From the NCBI RefSeq assembly GCF_013340845.1, contig NZ_AP020335.1:1178001-1242000 (forward strand): a DNA stretch of 64,000 nucleotides. The letters run 5' to 3'. Made by a program: the position numbers and the translations under genes. Of the stretch, positions 22,716 to 32,732 are shown piece after piece. The stretch comes from Hydrogenovibrio marinus (GTDB lineage Bacteria; Pseudomonadota; Gammaproteobacteria; Thiomicrospirales; Thiomicrospiraceae). The first letter of the stretch is position 1, and each line of letters opens with the position of its first letter. The notes below the pieces were generated by a model, which made no database searches, was not told the DNA's origin, and worked only from the letters and a program-made list of their open reading frames with translations.

Positions 22716-22769
22716 GTATCGCCATTTTTCTAGATATGATAAAAGCATAAAGGTAACAGGGACAGTGTT

Positions 22770-24674
22770 ATGAATAATAGCCCAGTCGTGAACTTACTCC
22801 AGCAGTTAGAACCGTTTTCTAACCTGTCTGAAGATTCACTGCAGAAAATGTCATCCACGATGGATGTGGTTTATTTCCCTCAGGGTTCGAAATTCAATAT
22901 TCAATTCAGTGAGAATCCTGAGGAAAACGCATCACTCTATTTCGTTATCAAAGGGCGCATTGCCGAGTTTGATGATGAAGGCCGTCAAATGGCTTTATAC
23001 CTTCACCATACCTTTTTTGGCGAATCTGTTTTGCTAAAAAAGGTCAAGCAAAGTCATTATGAAGTCAGAGAAGAAGCAATCGCTTATCGACTTCGTGGTG
23101 ATGATTTTATGGAATGGGTCAAACTACCCGAATTAGCCAACTACTTCTTTAACTCCATTACCGATAAGCTTGAGCAGATGCATAAAAACAGGCAGATGGC
23201 ATCTTCAAGTGAAGCCTTGATGGGGTTGGTGATTGATGCACCAATCAAAACGCTGAATGTTCTTTCGTCAAATGCTACGGTCAAAGAAGCCATAGATCAA
23301 ATGGCTGTTACGCAGGTCGATGCCTGCTTGGTAGACAGTGACGAGGGAGGTCAACAAGCAGAGCAATCGACGACCGATGTAATGAATACATACAGTATTG
23401 TTACGGCGATGGATTTGCTTCGCGCAATCTCCAGTGAGTCCGATGCTCTTAATCAATTGGTATCGAGCTTTGCACATGCCCCTGTTATCAGCGTGCATCA
23501 TCATGATTATTTATTTAATGCACTCTTGAAAATGACGCGTTACTACGTGAATCGATTGGTGATTAGAGATGATCATGGTCCTATCGCAATGCTTTATCAA
23601 AAAGACCTAATGGGGCATTTTGCAACGCAGTCCGGTCTTGGGGTTTTGACCCTGGAAAGCGTTTCCAGTCTGGGAGAAATTGAGAAAGTATTGCAGCAGG
23701 TAGATGATCTGATTGTGAACTTGAATACCCGCGGCGTCAAAACACATTACATTGCAAAACTGGCGACAGAGGTTTATCGCAAAGTTTTTCAAAAGGTGTT
23801 TGAACTCTTGTCTCCCGATGCCGCTCTGCAATCCGGTTGTTTTATTGTCATGGGAAGTGAAGGGCGAGCTGAGCAGGTGATGAAAACCGACCAGGATAAT
23901 GCATTTATTTTGCCCGATATTGATGTTGAAACACTAAGAGCAATCAGACCCTTCGCTGAACGCATGACCGAGACACTGATACAGCTGGGTTTTCCAAAGT
24001 GCCCTGGGAATGTGATGGTTTGCAACCCTATGTGGTTTCAACCTGTTACTGAGTTCAAAAAACAGCTTAAATTCTGGATGGACGCGCAGGATGAAGCCAG
24101 CTTTATGAATTTGTCGATTTTTATTGATGCAGAGGCTGTCTTTGGAGATGAAACACTTTTGGATGACTGCAAGCAATTGGTCTTTGATTGGGCAAGCACT
24201 TACCCTCAATTTTTGAGGCACTTCGCAAAGCCCGTGCTCCAGTTTGAAACGCCGGTCAATTTCTTTGGGCGTTTGGTCTTGGAAAAGCAAGATCAACAGG
24301 ATTTGCTGGATTTGAAAAAGGGCGGGATCTTCGCCATCGTTCATGGTGTTCGTTGTTTGGCGCTGGAATTCGGTATTACTCAAACCAATACACACTGGCG
24401 AATTAAAGCCCTTATGGAAAAAGGCTTTTTTTCGGAAGAGTTCGGTTATGAGCTGGGAGAAACGCTGAACTTCTTTAATACTTTGCGATTGGAAAATATG
24501 ATCTCCTTGAAGCAAGCAGGCGTTGGTGAACAGGCATTTGCAAATAAACAAAATAAAATACAAGTTACGCACTTATCCACGCTTCAGCAGGATCTGCTGA
24601 AAGATGCTTTTGATGTTGTGAAGCGTTTCAAGAAAATGCTGAATCAACACTATAAATTGGATGCGTTGCTTTAA
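22770..24674 (+). CDS. cNMP-binding / CBS / DUF294 nucleotidyltransferase-like signalling protein
   Basis: A 634-residue cytoplasmic protein with a cyclic-nucleotide-binding fold (about 1-130), a pair of CBS motifs (about 165-295), a GlnD-like nucleotidyltransferase domain (GSEGRAEQ at about 361 and TDQDNA at about 374 retaining the two acidic residues) and the DUF294 C-terminal substrate-binding domain (about 490-625). The set is found next to actP and a DnaQ-like exonuclease in many gammaproteobacteria, suggesting a role in acetate or energy sensing. The target of nucleotidylation, if any, is not known. Confidence 0.88.
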   Translation: MNNSPVVNLLQQLEPFSNLSEDSLQKMSSTMDVVYFPQGSKFNIQFSENPEENASLYFVIKGRIAEFDDEGRQMALYLHHTFFGESVLLKKVKQSHYEVREEAIAYRLRGDDFMEWVKLPELANYFFNSITDKLEQMHKNRQMASSSEALMGLVIDAPIKTLNVLSSNATVKEAIDQMAVTQVDACLVDSDEGGQQAEQSTTDVMNTYSIVTAMDLLRAISSESDALNQLVSSFAHAPVISVHHHDYLFNALLKMTRYYVNRLVIRDDHGPIAMLYQKDLMGHFATQSGLGVLTLESVSSLGEIEKVLQQVDDLIVNLNTRGVKTHYIAKLATEVYRKVFQKVFELLSPDAALQSGCFIVMGSEGRAEQVMKTDQDNAFILPDIDVETLRAIRPFAERMTETLIQLGFPKCPGNVMVCNPMWFQPVTEFKKQLKFWMDAQDEASFMNLSIFIDAEAVFGDETLLDDCKQLVFDWASTYPQFLRHFAKPVLQFETPVNFFGRLVLEKQDQQDLLDLKKGGIFAIVHGVRCLALEFGITQTNTHWRIKALMEKGFFSEEFGYELGETLNFFNTLRLENMISLKQAGVGEQAFANKQNKIQVTHLSTLQQDLLKDAFDVVKRFKKMLNQHYKLDALL

Positions 24675-24994
24675 GCTCGCCAGGATAGTGAAATATGAAT
24701 CGCTTTAGTTCACTCAAACACATGTTGGTTCGCCAGTGGCAACAATATCGTCTAAAAGAGTTTGAATTCGACTTCTTGTTCGATCCGGTTCCGGAAGATG
24801 AATATGTTTGTTTTGATTGTGAAACAACCGGGTTGAACCCCAAAAAAGACAAGATTCTGACGCTCTCAGCAGTCAAAATAAAAGGCAATAATGTACTAGC
24901 AGGAGAGTCTTTGGATTTGGTGGTTCAGCATTCCGGGCAGATTCACGAAGATAGTATAAAAATTCACCAACTTAGACATTTGGATGTGCAGGGT

Positions 24995-24998
24995 GGTG
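24995..24998 (+). repeat. Target-site duplication, left copy (GGTG)
   Basis: Four-base direct repeat GGTG immediately left of the IS left end; the right copy is at 26238-26241. Three to four bases is the normal duplication size for IS3-family elements. Confidence 0.85.
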
Positions 24999-25066
24999 TG
25001 AACTGGTCTAATGGAAACGGACACTTCAATGAGAGACAATAGATGTTGTCGAATCTAGGAGTGGTT

Positions 25067-25357
25067 ATGAATCAGAAGCGAGTTTATAAAACTTACACCA
25101 AAGAATTTAAACAAGAAGCGGTCGCGCTTGTCACTGAACAAGGTTATAGCGTTGCTGAAGCGGCGCAAGCGCTAGGCGTTAATCCAAACTTGCTTTACAA
25201 GTGGAAAGACAAGCTTGAAGCGCAAACCAATGGTGCGGCCTTAAGCGATAATGAGCGTGAAGAACTCAAAAAGCTGCGAGCTGAAAACAAGCGGCTTCGA
25301 ATGGAAAAAGACATTTTAAAAAAGGCCTCAGCCTTCTTCGCCCGAGAAATGCACTAG
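25067..25357 (+). CDS. IS3-family transposase OrfA (helix-turn-helix subunit)
   Basis: A 96-residue protein beginning MNQKRVYKTYTKEFKQEAVA with the HTH_Tnp_1 helix-turn-helix (YSVAEAAQALGVNPNLLYKWK) and a C-terminal leucine-zipper-like helix (ELKKLRAENKRLRMEKDILKK). It binds the element ends. I begin at ATG 25067 because AGGAG sits at 25057-25061; an upstream in-frame ATG at 25043 lacks this. The heptamer AAAAAAG near codons 84-86 should let some ribosomes slip to -1 and make the OrfAB transposase. Confidence 0.92.
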   Translation: MNQKRVYKTYTKEFKQEAVALVTEQGYSVAEAAQALGVNPNLLYKWKDKLEAQTNGAALSDNEREELKKLRAENKRLRMEKDILKKASAFFAREMH

Positions 25358-26229
25358 GATTTGAGTTTATCCATACGTTGGCGCAAGAAGGCTACTCGGT
25401 TAAATTAAGCTGTAAGGTGATGAGTTTTAGCCGCTCCGGCTATTACGATTGGATCAAGCGTCCCAAGGCTATTATTACCGAAGAACAACTGCGACTGTAT
25501 CGGCGAGCTAAAGCCCTTTTTATAGCCAGTCGAAACAGTCTCGGTTCACGAGAACTGATGAAGCGATTACGTAAAGAAGGCTTTAAGGTTGGGCGCCACA
25601 AAGTCATCAAGTTAATGGAAATCTTAAACCTAAAGGTTGAACAGCGTGTTGCATTCAAAGTCACCACAAAACGGGACCCAAGCCACGCTGTGGCAGATAA
25701 CCTTGTGAACATGGACTTTAACCCCACAGGCATGAATCAAGTGTGGGCCGGTGATATCACCTATTTAAAAACCGCACAGGGTTGGCTATACCTGAGCGTG
25801 GTGATGGACTTGTACTCACGCCGGATTATCGGTTGGTCAATCAGCCCGCGCATGACCACCGAACTCGTGCTTGAGTCGCTCAAGCAAGCCTACTGGCTTA
25901 GAAAGCCGCCCAAAGGGGTGATCTTCCATAGTGATCGTGGATCACAATACACCAGTGACGCATTTAGAGCGCAGCTGAAACAATTCAAAATCCGAGCCTC
26001 AATGGGCGATGTTGGCGCGTGTTGGGATAATGCCGTGGTTGAAAGGTTCTTTGGCAGTTTAAAGCATGACTGGCTGCTCAAAGTACATCAACCTAACCAT
26101 GAGCATATGATTGACGATGTGAAAGCGTATATGCGTTATTACAACTTAGAAAGGCTTCATACAAGCAATGGTGACATGAGTCCTATTGAATATGAAAATT
26201 ATAAACGTGATGTGTCCGAAATTGCTTGA
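25325..26229 (+). CDS. IS3-family transposase OrfB (DDE catalytic domain), made by -1 frameshift
   Basis: An rve-type integrase catalytic domain. The DDE residues are in WAGDITYL, HSDRGSQY and NAVVERFFGSLK. The frame is open back through the slippery site and reads GLSLLRPRNALGFEF before the segment that starts at TTG 25378 (LAQEGYSVKL), so expression as an OrfAB fusion is more likely than independent initiation at that TTG. All catalytic residues are kept and there is no internal stop, so the element may be active. Confidence 0.9.
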
Positions 26230-26237
26230 CCAGTACA

Positions 26238-26241
26238 GGTG
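26238..26241 (+). repeat. Target-site duplication, right copy (GGTG)
   Basis: Right-hand copy of the GGTG duplication, adjoining the IS right end at 26237 and continuing into the second half of the exonuclease gene. Confidence 0.85.
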
Positions 26242-26607
26242 TTAACGAAATTGAAGCGATGAGGCAATTCCTCTATTTTATAGGTAGCAGACCTTTGGTG
26301 GGTTATTACCTTGAGTTCGATGTCGAGTTAGTCAACAGGCTGATTAAGCCATGGTTGAGCATCGTGCTGCCTAACCCGCAAATTGAAGTATCAGAGTTGT
26401 TTTACGACTATCAGCTGAAATCCCAATATCATTCGCCTTATATGCCGAATATTGACCTGTCTTTCGAGAGAATTCTTGAGCAATTGGCGTTGCCAAATTT
26501 AGGGCAACATAATGCAAAGAATGATGCAATGATGACGGCGTTGGCTTTTCTTAAGTTGAAATCGCTTTCGGCAAGAGAATAAAACTTAAACAAAATAAGG
26601 ATGTGCA

Positions 26608-26636
26608 TTGAAAACAGACGTTGAAGCCCTTATAAT
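26608..26636 (+). promoter_or_regulatory. Strong sigma-70 promoter upstream of rimP
   Basis: TTGAAA (26608-26613), a 17-base spacer and a perfect TATAAT (26631-26636). It would start a transcript at about 26643, giving a leader of about 150 bases before rimP with a terminator-like hairpin inside it. Confidence 0.75.
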
Positions 26637-26744
26637 GTTGCCAGTTTTTTAAATCTGTTTAACAGAGAACTTTAGAAATTTAGGATCAAGCGGATGGCTT
26701 ATATTTTTCCGTAAGTTTCTAAGGTTTCTGTGCTGATACCATTT

Positions 26745-26773
26745 AAAAACCCCGTTTTACGGGGTTTTTTGTT
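26745..26773 (+). terminator. Terminator/attenuator hairpin in the rimP leader
   Basis: Stem AAAACCCCGT / ACGGGGTTTT with a three-base loop, then a T-run. It stands between the promoter at 26608 and the rimP start at 26794, so it can either end a short leader RNA or act as an attenuator of the rimP-nusA-infB operon. Confidence 0.85.
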
Positions 26774-26793
26774 TTTAGAAATAAGGAAAGTGT

Positions 26794-27246
26794 GTGACGT
26801 TAGAGGACAAAATCGAGCAACTTCTAAAACCAACGGTTGAATCAATGGGATTTGACTTCTGGGGATGTGAGTATTTGCCGGCTGGCCAGCATTCGACATT
26901 AAGAATCTATATCGACAAACCAAGTGGTGTGACTGTAGATGATTGTGGGAAGGTCAGCCGCCAAGTTAGTGCGATTATGGATGTTGAAGACCCTATCTCT
27001 AATGCTTACATGCTGGAAATTTCTTCGCCAGGAATGGACCGTCCATTGATGAAACCCGAACAGTTTCAGGCTTATGTGAATGCGGTTGTGCAAGTTCGCA
27101 CGTCAATGGATGTCATGGGGCGCAAACGTTTTAAAGGCAAAATGGTTCGGGTTGAACAAGATGGCATTGAAGTAGAAGTGGATAACGAAATTTATCCTAT
27201 TCCTTTTAACATGATTGAAAAGGCCAATGTCGTACCAGAATTTTGA
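26794..27246 (+). CDS. rimP: Ribosome maturation factor RimP
   Basis: A 150-residue 30S-assembly factor with the two-domain RimP fold; LRIYIDKPSGVTVDDCGKVSRQVSAI and YMLEISSPGMDRPL are the family signatures. It starts at GTG 26794 with AAGGAAAG at 26783-26790. First gene of the nusA-infB operon, as in E. coli. The leader upstream contains a terminator hairpin. Confidence 0.95.
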   Translation: MTLEDKIEQLLKPTVESMGFDFWGCEYLPAGQHSTLRIYIDKPSGVTVDDCGKVSRQVSAIMDVEDPISNAYMLEISSPGMDRPLMKPEQFQAYVNAVVQVRTSMDVMGRKRFKGKMVRVEQDGIEVEVDNEIYPIPFNMIEKANVVPEF

Positions 27247-27329
27247 TGTGTTTGTGAATCACAAACGTGTCATGCATTTATTTTAAATTTTAAGGTTGAA
27301 TATTAATCCTATTTTTGAGGAAAACTGAA

Positions 27330-28817
27330 ATGAGCAAGGAAGTTTTAGCCGTTGTTGAAATCATGTCTAACGAAAAAGGTGTAGATAAGGAAATTATCTT
27401 CGAAGCGATCGAAGCTGCGCTCGCTACCGCCACTCGTAAAAGTCATAATGACGAGTTAGATGCTCGTGTTTCAATTGACCGTCACACAGGAGATTACGAA
27501 ACCTTCCGTCGTTGGGAAGTTGTTGAAGATGATGTACAAATCGAAGAAAACGTCGGTTGGTACATGCGTCAAATGGATGCGGTTGAAATGGATCCACATA
27601 TCGAGCCCGGTCAGTTTGTAGAAGAACCAATGGAATCGATTGAGTTTGGACGTATCGGCGCACAAACCGCTAAGCAAGTTATTATTCAAAAAGTTCGTGA
27701 AGCGGAACGTAAGAAGGTTGTTGAAGAATACGTTAAGCGCGTTGGTGAAATCCTTACAGGTCAAGTCAAAAGAGTTGATCGTGGCGATGTGATTTTGGAC
27801 TTGGGTGACAATGTTGATGCAATCATCCCACGTTCAGAACTGATCAATCGTGAAGTTTTCAAAATGGGTGACCGTGTGCGCGCTTACGTACAGGAAGTGA
27901 GTTACCGTCCACGCGGGCCTCAAATTATCATGTCCCGTGCGGCTAAAGAAATGTTGATTGAGCTGTTCAAAATCGAAGTGCCTGAAATCGGTGATGATTT
28001 GATTGATATTATGTCAGCAGCTCGTGATGTTGGATTGCGTGCAAAAGTAGCTGTTCGTGCTAACGATCCTCGCTTAGATCCAATCGGCGCGTGTGTTGGG
28101 ATGCGTGGCGGACGTGTTCAAGCTGTGACCAATGAATTGAATGGTGAGCGTATCGATATCGTCCTTTGGGATCCAAATGATGCACAGTTCGTTATCAATG
28201 CGATGGCACCTGCCGAAGTAACTTCAATCATGGTTGACGAAGACAAACATGTAATGGATTTAGCAGTTGACGATGAGCAATTGTCTCAAGCGATTGGTAA
28301 AAACGGTCAAAACATTCGTTTGGCAACTGAATTAACCGGTTGGGAACTGAATGTCATGAGCCAATCTGATATGGCTGCCAAGCATGAAAGCGAATCTAAA
28401 GATCAAATAGAACTGTTTATGAACGGTTTGGATGTTGATGAAGAGTTGGCTGAAGTTTTGGTTGCGGAAGGGTTTACTTCTCTTGAAGAAGTGGCTTATG
28501 TTCCAGCAGTAGAAATGTTGGAAATTGAAGGTTTCGATGAAGAAATCGTGACAGCACTGAAAGAAAGAGCAAAAGATGCTCTATTGACTCAGGCTATTGC
28601 CGATGAAGAGAAAGCGGCACTTGCTGAGCCAGATGAAGATCTGAAAAGCCTAGATGGTATGACGCCAGAAATGGCAAAAGCATTGGCTTCTAAAGGTATT
28701 AAGTCCCAAGAAGATTTAGCTGAGCTTGGTACAGATGAACTAATGGAAATGATTGAGATTGACGAAGAGGCGGCTGGAGAATTGATTCTCAAAGCTCGCG
28801 CCCCTTGGTTCGAGTAA
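27330..28817 (+). CDS. nusA: Transcription termination/antitermination factor NusA
   Basis: A 495-residue RNA-polymerase-binding protein: N-terminal domain (1-130), S1 domain (about 135-200), tandem KH domains (about 200-345, with [15 protein letters not shown] and [11 protein letters not shown]), and two C-terminal acidic helix-hairpin-helix repeats (about 365-490). The AR repeats mark the proteobacterial type. ATG 27330 is preceded by GAGG at 27317-27320, better than the upstream in-frame TTG at 27315, which would overlap that site. NusA controls pausing and termination and in E. coli autoregulates its operon. Confidence 0.96.
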   Translation: MSKEVLAVVEIMSNEKGVDKEIIFEAIEAALATATRKSHNDELDARVSIDRHTGDYETFRRWEVVEDDVQIEENVGWYMRQMDAVEMDPHIEPGQFVEEPMESIEFGRIGAQTAKQVIIQKVREAERKKVVEEYVKRVGEILTGQVKRVDRGDVILDLGDNVDAIIPRSELINREVFKMGDRVRAYVQEVSYRPRGPQIIMSRAAKEMLIELFKIEVPEIGDDLIDIMSAARDVGLRAKVAVRANDPRLDPIGACVGMRGGRVQAVTNELNGERIDIVLWDPNDAQFVINAMAPAEVTSIMVDEDKHVMDLAVDDEQLSQAIGKNGQNIRLATELTGWELNVMSQSDMAAKHESESKDQIELFMNGLDVDEELAEVLVAEGFTSLEEVAYVPAVEMLEIEGFDEEIVTALKERAKDALLTQAIADEEKAALAEPDEDLKSLDGMTPEMAKALASKGIKSQEDLAELGTDELMEMIEIDEEAAGELILKARAPWFE

Positions 28818-28839
28818 AACCCCGGGAGGCAAAATATAG

Positions 28840-31320
28840 ATGTCACAAGTATCCATAAAACAATTTTCAGAAACACTGAACCTTTCTGTAGAAAGATTAC
28901 TTTCACAGTTAGAAAATGCAGGTGTTTCTGGTAAAAAAGCGTCTGATTCATTATCTGAAGAAGAAAAAATGACGCTTTTATCTTATTTGAAAAGCTTGCA
29001 TGGCGATTCATCGGAAGCGCCAGCGAAAGTAACGCTTAAACGTAAGAAAGTACAGACGTTGAACCTATCTTCCGGTTCTGGTAAGCGAACGGTGAATGTT
29101 GAAGTGCGTAAAAAACGTACTTATGTTAAGAAGCCTGAGCACGCTGAAGAAACGGTTGAAGAAGTCGTTGAAGATCTACCAGCAGTTGAAGAGGTGGTTA
29201 ACGAAGCACCTGTTTCAGATGAGGTGGTTGTTGAAACAACTGAAAGCAAAGAATCTGAAACATCTTCAGTTGATGAAGTTGCTGTGCCAGAAGTCGTTGG
29301 AGACATTCCTGTAGTGGAAGAAACCGCTGCTGAGAAGAAAGCGAAGCACGACAAAAAGCAAAAGCATGTTGAGCCACATAAGAAGGTGGACACTGCTGAT
29401 GACTTAAGACATAAAGGCAAGCCAAAAATCAAAGAAAAACAGCAGAAAAAGAACTTGGCATTTGCCGGTGGCGAAGAGCAAGAGTTTGGTCGCAGACGCC
29501 ATAAAGGTCACCACAAAAAATCTGCACAAAGCAACGAGCACGGGTTCCAAAAACCTGTTGAGAAACGTGTGCATGAAGTCGCCATCGGTGACTCAATCAA
29601 AGTATCTGAACTTGCTGATAAGATGGCGGTTAAGGCGACTGAAGTTATCAAAATGATGATGTCTTTGGGAACAATGGTTACGATTAACCAAGTACTTGAC
29701 CAAGAGACAGCACAGTTGGTTGTTGAAGAAATGGGACATAAAGCGGTTTTGGTGAACGAAAACCAAATCGAAGACGATGTTATGAACCAAGAATTCAGCG
29801 ACAAGGTAGTTAAACGATCTCCGGTAGTGACCATTATGGGTCACGTTGACCACGGTAAGACCTCGTTGTTGGATTACATCCGACAAGCAAAAGTTGCGCA
29901 TGGTGAATCTGGTGGGATTACGCAGCATATCGGTGCTTACCACGTAGAAACTGGTCACGGCGGGATTACTTTTATCGATACTCCAGGCCATGAAGCGTTC
30001 ACCGCAATGCGTGCCCGTGGTGCAAAAGTTACCGACGTAGTTGTTATCGTTGTGGCCGCTGATGATGGTGTTATGCCACAAACCAAAGAAGCGATTCAGC
30101 ATGCTAAAGCAGCTAATCTGACGATGGTTGTTGCAATCAACAAAATCGATAAAGAAGGTGCGAACCCTGACCGCGTTATGCAAGAATTGGTTGCTGAAGA
30201 AGTTGTTCCTGAAGAGTGGGGCGGTGATGTTCAGTTCATGCGCGTCTCTGCTAAAACAGGTCAAGGTGTTGATGAATTATTGGATGCAATTCTATTGTCA
30301 TCTGAAATTCTTGAGCTTGAAGCACCAGTTGACGGTCCTGCTAAAGGGGTTGTCGTTGAGTCCCGTCTTGACAAAGGGCGTGGTCCTGTTGCTACTGTAT
30401 TAGTACAGGCTGGAACCTTGAAAAGAGGCGATATCGCACTATGTGGTATGGAATACGGTCGTGTTCGTGCTCTAGTGAACGAAAACGGCGAAAACGTTGA
30501 AAGTGCAGGCCCTTCTATTCCTGTAGAGGTGCTTGGTTTGTCTGCGGTTCCTGTTGCAGGTGACGATATGATTACCGTTGAATCTGAACGTAAAGCACGT
30601 GAAGTAGCGATGTTCAGGCAGTCTAAGTATAAAGAGAAGAAGATTGCACGTCAGCAAAAATCCAAGTTGGATAACATGTTCAACAAGATGGCGGAAGGTG
30701 AAGTTCAGAACGTTAACATCATTCTTAAAGCCGACGTTCAAGGTTCGATTGAAGCAATCGTTGACGCTTTGTTGAAGCTGTCTAATGAAGAAGTTAAAGT
30801 CTCTGTCGTATCTTCTGGTGTTGGAGGTATTTCCGAAACCGATGCGAACTTGGCTCTGGCTTCTGATGCATTGATCTTCGGTTTCAACGTGCGTGCCGAT
30901 GCAAAAGCGAAGCGCATTATTGATAACGAAGGCGTCTTCTTGAAGTACTACAGCGTTATCTATGAGATCGTGGATGAAGTTAAGCGTGCTATTGAAGGTA
31001 AGCTTGCGCCAGACTTTAGAGAAGATATTATCGGTGTTGCTGATGTACGTGATGTCTTTAAAGCACCTAAGATCGGCGCGATTGCTGGTTGTATGGTGAC
31101 TGACGGTGTCGTTAAACGTAATAACCCAATTCGTGTCTTGAGAGACAATATCGTTATCTATGAAGGTGCCCTTGAGTCCTTGAGACGCTTTAAAGACGAT
31201 GTGAACGAAGTTCGTCAAGGCATGGAGTGTGGTATCGGGGTTAAAGATTATAACGATGTTAAAGTCGGCGACCAAATCGAGGTTTACGAGCGCGTTCAAA
31301 TTAAACGTACGATTGACTAA
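28840..31320 (+). CDS. infB: Translation initiation factor IF-2
   Basis: An 826-residue GTPase that delivers fMet-tRNA to the ribosome. It has an IF2_N domain at residues 1-50, a long charged Glu/Lys/Val-rich linker (about 80-240), a second IF2_N-like region (about 250-300), then the G domain with GHVDHGKT at about 334-341, DTPGHE at about 380 and NKID at about 433, followed by domains II-IV. CCCGGGAGGC before the ATG is a good ribosome site, 22 bases after nusA. A terminator follows the gene. Confidence 0.97.
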   Translation: MSQVSIKQFSETLNLSVERLLSQLENAGVSGKKASDSLSEEEKMTLLSYLKSLHGDSSEAPAKVTLKRKKVQTLNLSSGSGKRTVNVEVRKKRTYVKKPEHAEETVEEVVEDLPAVEEVVNEAPVSDEVVVETTESKESETSSVDEVAVPEVVGDIPVVEETAAEKKAKHDKKQKHVEPHKKVDTADDLRHKGKPKIKEKQQKKNLAFAGGEEQEFGRRRHKGHHKKSAQSNEHGFQKPVEKRVHEVAIGDSIKVSELADKMAVKATEVIKMMMSLGTMVTINQVLDQETAQLVVEEMGHKAVLVNENQIEDDVMNQEFSDKVVKRSPVVTIMGHVDHGKTSLLDYIRQAKVAHGESGGITQHIGAYHVETGHGGITFIDTPGHEAFTAMRARGAKVTDVVVIVVAADDGVMPQTKEAIQHAKAANLTMVVAINKIDKEGANPDRVMQELVAEEVVPEEWGGDVQFMRVSAKTGQGVDELLDAILLSSEILELEAPVDGPAKGVVVESRLDKGRGPVATVLVQAGTLKRGDIALCGMEYGRVRALVNENGENVESAGPSIPVEVLGLSAVPVAGDDMITVESERKAREVAMFRQSKYKEKKIARQQKSKLDNMFNKMAEGEVQNVNIILKADVQGSIEAIVDALLKLSNEEVKVSVVSSGVGGISETDANLALASDALIFGFNVRADAKAKRIIDNEGVFLKYYSVIYEIVDEVKRAIEGKLAPDFREDIIGVADVRDVFKAPKIGAIAGCMVTDGVVKRNNPIRVLRDNIVIYEGALESLRRFKDDVNEVRQGMECGIGVKDYNDVKVGDQIEVYERVQIKRTID

Positions 31321-31339
31321 ACCACGCTGAAAACCGTGT

Positions 31340-31386
31340 AACCTCTGTTTTTAGAAAGTATTTTTCTGAAAATAGAGGTTTTTTTG
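31340..31386 (+). terminator. Hairpin with T-run between infB and rbfA
   Basis: AACCTCT (31340-31346) pairs with AGAGGTT (31374-31380), with A/T pairs extending the stem, then a run of T. Since rbfA and truB are downstream in the same direction, it probably lowers rather than ends read-through, or is an RNA-processing site. Confidence 0.65.
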
Positions 31387-31403
31387 TTTAAAAAGGAATA
31401 AAA

Positions 31404-31778
31404 ATGAATCAAGAAGTGAGTCGAACAAAAAGGGTCGCGCTTGAAGTTCGAAAAACCTTGTCTGAGATTCTGCATCGTGAAACCAAAGACCCACGCTTAT
31501 CAAAAGTAAATATTACCGAGTGTAAGATTTCAAAAGATTTGAGTGTGGTGACGGTGTATTTCACCATCATTGGTCAGAATGAAGCGGATCAAGCAGCGCA
31601 AGATGCTATCAAGGCGTTGGAAAAAGCCAAAGGTTTCTTCAGAACTGAGGTTGGTAAGCGCATGAACTTACGTATCACCCCTGAAGTTCGTTTTTTCTAC
31701 GATACGGTTGCAGAAAATGCGAGCCATATCGAAGAGCTTATTTTTCAAGCACTTCATAAGAAAGACGAATACAAATAA
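31404..31778 (+). CDS. rbfA: Ribosome-binding factor A
   Basis: A 124-residue KH-fold protein required for late 30S maturation and cold adaptation. Recognised by REVRKTLSEILHRETKDPRLSKVNIT-like N-terminal family pattern and the LRITPEVRFFYD segment. AAAAAGGAATAAAA precedes the ATG. Follows infB in the standard order and precedes truB by 48 bases. Confidence 0.95.
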   Translation: MNQEVSRTKRVALEVRKTLSEILHRETKDPRLSKVNITECKISKDLSVVTVYFTIIGQNEADQAAQDAIKALEKAKGFFRTEVGKRMNLRITPEVRFFYDTVAENASHIEELIFQALHKKDEYK

Positions 31779-31826
31779 TCATTTATCTGGCCGTATTTGG
31801 CGGCCGGAAAACCTACCTGAAATCTC

Positions 31827-32723
31827 ATGACAAAAAAACAATGGCAACGAGTGGACGGCATTGTCCTGATAGATAAACCGGAAGGAATGACTTCCAATGA
31901 CCTGCTGCAAAAAGTAAGACGAATTTATCAGGCTAAAAAGGCCGGGCACACTGGCGCTCTGGATCCGTTTGCTACCGGATTGTTACCGATATGCTTTGGT
32001 GAGGCCACCAAGATTTCCGGACTGCTTCTGGACTCGGATAAACGTTATCAAGCAACACTAAAGCTAGGTGTGGCAACCGATACAGGAGATAAGGATGGAG
32101 AAGTTGCACAACAAGCATCCATTCCCGAATTGTCTCAGGAAAAAATAGAAGGCGTATTGAACAGCTTTATTGGTGAGGTTGCGCAAGTACCGCCCATGTA
32201 TTCAGCATTGAAACACAAAGGAAAGCCGCTCTACGAGTATGCAAGACAAGGTATTGAGATAGAAAGACCTGCTCGAAACATTCGAGTATTGGAAATCAAG
32301 TTACTCGGCTTTGAATCAGATGAAATTCGGTTTGAAGTTTTTTGCTCAAAGGGAACCTATGTCCGCACTCTTGGAGAAGATATTGCCAAAGTGCTAGGAA
32401 CTGTCGGGCATTTGACTGCGTTACGTCGCTTGCAAACAGGTTCATTGACTGCAGATGATATGCATACAATGGAAGTGGTATCACAAAATCCAGATGACTA
32501 TCTTCAAGCACTTGATTTGCCTTTGGAGCACCTTCAGGCAATGCATTTAAACGAGCTAGATACTCAAACTATTCAGCATGGTGGCAAGTTGGCGGTTGAA
32601 AAGCCGCAAACGGATTTAGTTCGTTTTTATGATGATAAAGAGCGCTTTTTCGGTGTGGGCGAGTGGCAGTTTGAAAAGAATCTGTTGAAGCCGAAGCGTC
32701 TATTTAATCTGGCAGACGATTAA
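31827..32723 (+). CDS. truB: tRNA pseudouridine(55) synthase TruB
   Basis: A 298-residue enzyme making pseudouridine 55 in the T-loop of nearly all tRNAs. The catalytic aspartate is D46 in HTGALDPFATGLLP; YSALKHKGKPLYEYAR and the SKGTYVRTLGEDI motif are also present. A short C-terminal region follows the core. It follows rbfA; rpsO, its usual next gene, is displaced by two inserted genes. Confidence 0.96.
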   Translation: MTKKQWQRVDGIVLIDKPEGMTSNDLLQKVRRIYQAKKAGHTGALDPFATGLLPICFGEATKISGLLLDSDKRYQATLKLGVATDTGDKDGEVAQQASIPELSQEKIEGVLNSFIGEVAQVPPMYSALKHKGKPLYEYARQGIEIERPARNIRVLEIKLLGFESDEIRFEVFCSKGTYVRTLGEDIAKVLGTVGHLTALRRLQTGSLTADDMHTMEVVSQNPDDYLQALDLPLEHLQAMHLNELDTQTIQHGGKLAVEKPQTDLVRFYDDKERFFGVGEWQFEKNLLKPKRLFNLADD

Positions 32724-32732
32724 GAGGCAATC

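Larger units (their letters stand above)
24999..26237 (+). mobile_element. Complete IS3-family insertion sequence, 1239 bp
   Basis: Ends are imperfect inverted repeats, TGAACTGGTCTA at the left and TTGACCAGTACA at the right, flanked by GGTG duplications. It holds two overlapping-frame genes, orfA (25067-25357) and orfB, the second in the -1 frame, with an A AAA AAG slippery heptamer at 25318-25324 near the end of orfA. Structure, size and gene order are those of a functional IS3-family element. It contains no copy of the dispersed 16-mer. Confidence 0.93.
24695..26582 (+). pseudogene. DnaQ-family 3'-5' exonuclease gene interrupted by an IS3-family element
   Basis: The 5' part is 24695-24998 and the 3' part continues at 26242. 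Removing the element plus one copy of the GGTG target repeat restores a 214-residue frame reading LDVQGGVNEIEAMRQFLYF across the junction, without a frameshift. The joined protein has all DEDD exonuclease motifs: D41 and E43 (FDCETTG) in the left part, the motif II aspartate (YYLEFDVELVN) and the motif III HNAKNDAMM in the right part. Neither half alone can be active. Its usual neighbour, the DUF294 gene, is intact upstream. The coding frame is otherwise undamaged, pointing to a recent insertion. Confidence 0.93.

Noticed and set aside
26694-26714. Six-codon open frame in the rimP leader as a gene
   Set aside because: Too short to support on sequence alone; mentioned only within the leader finding.
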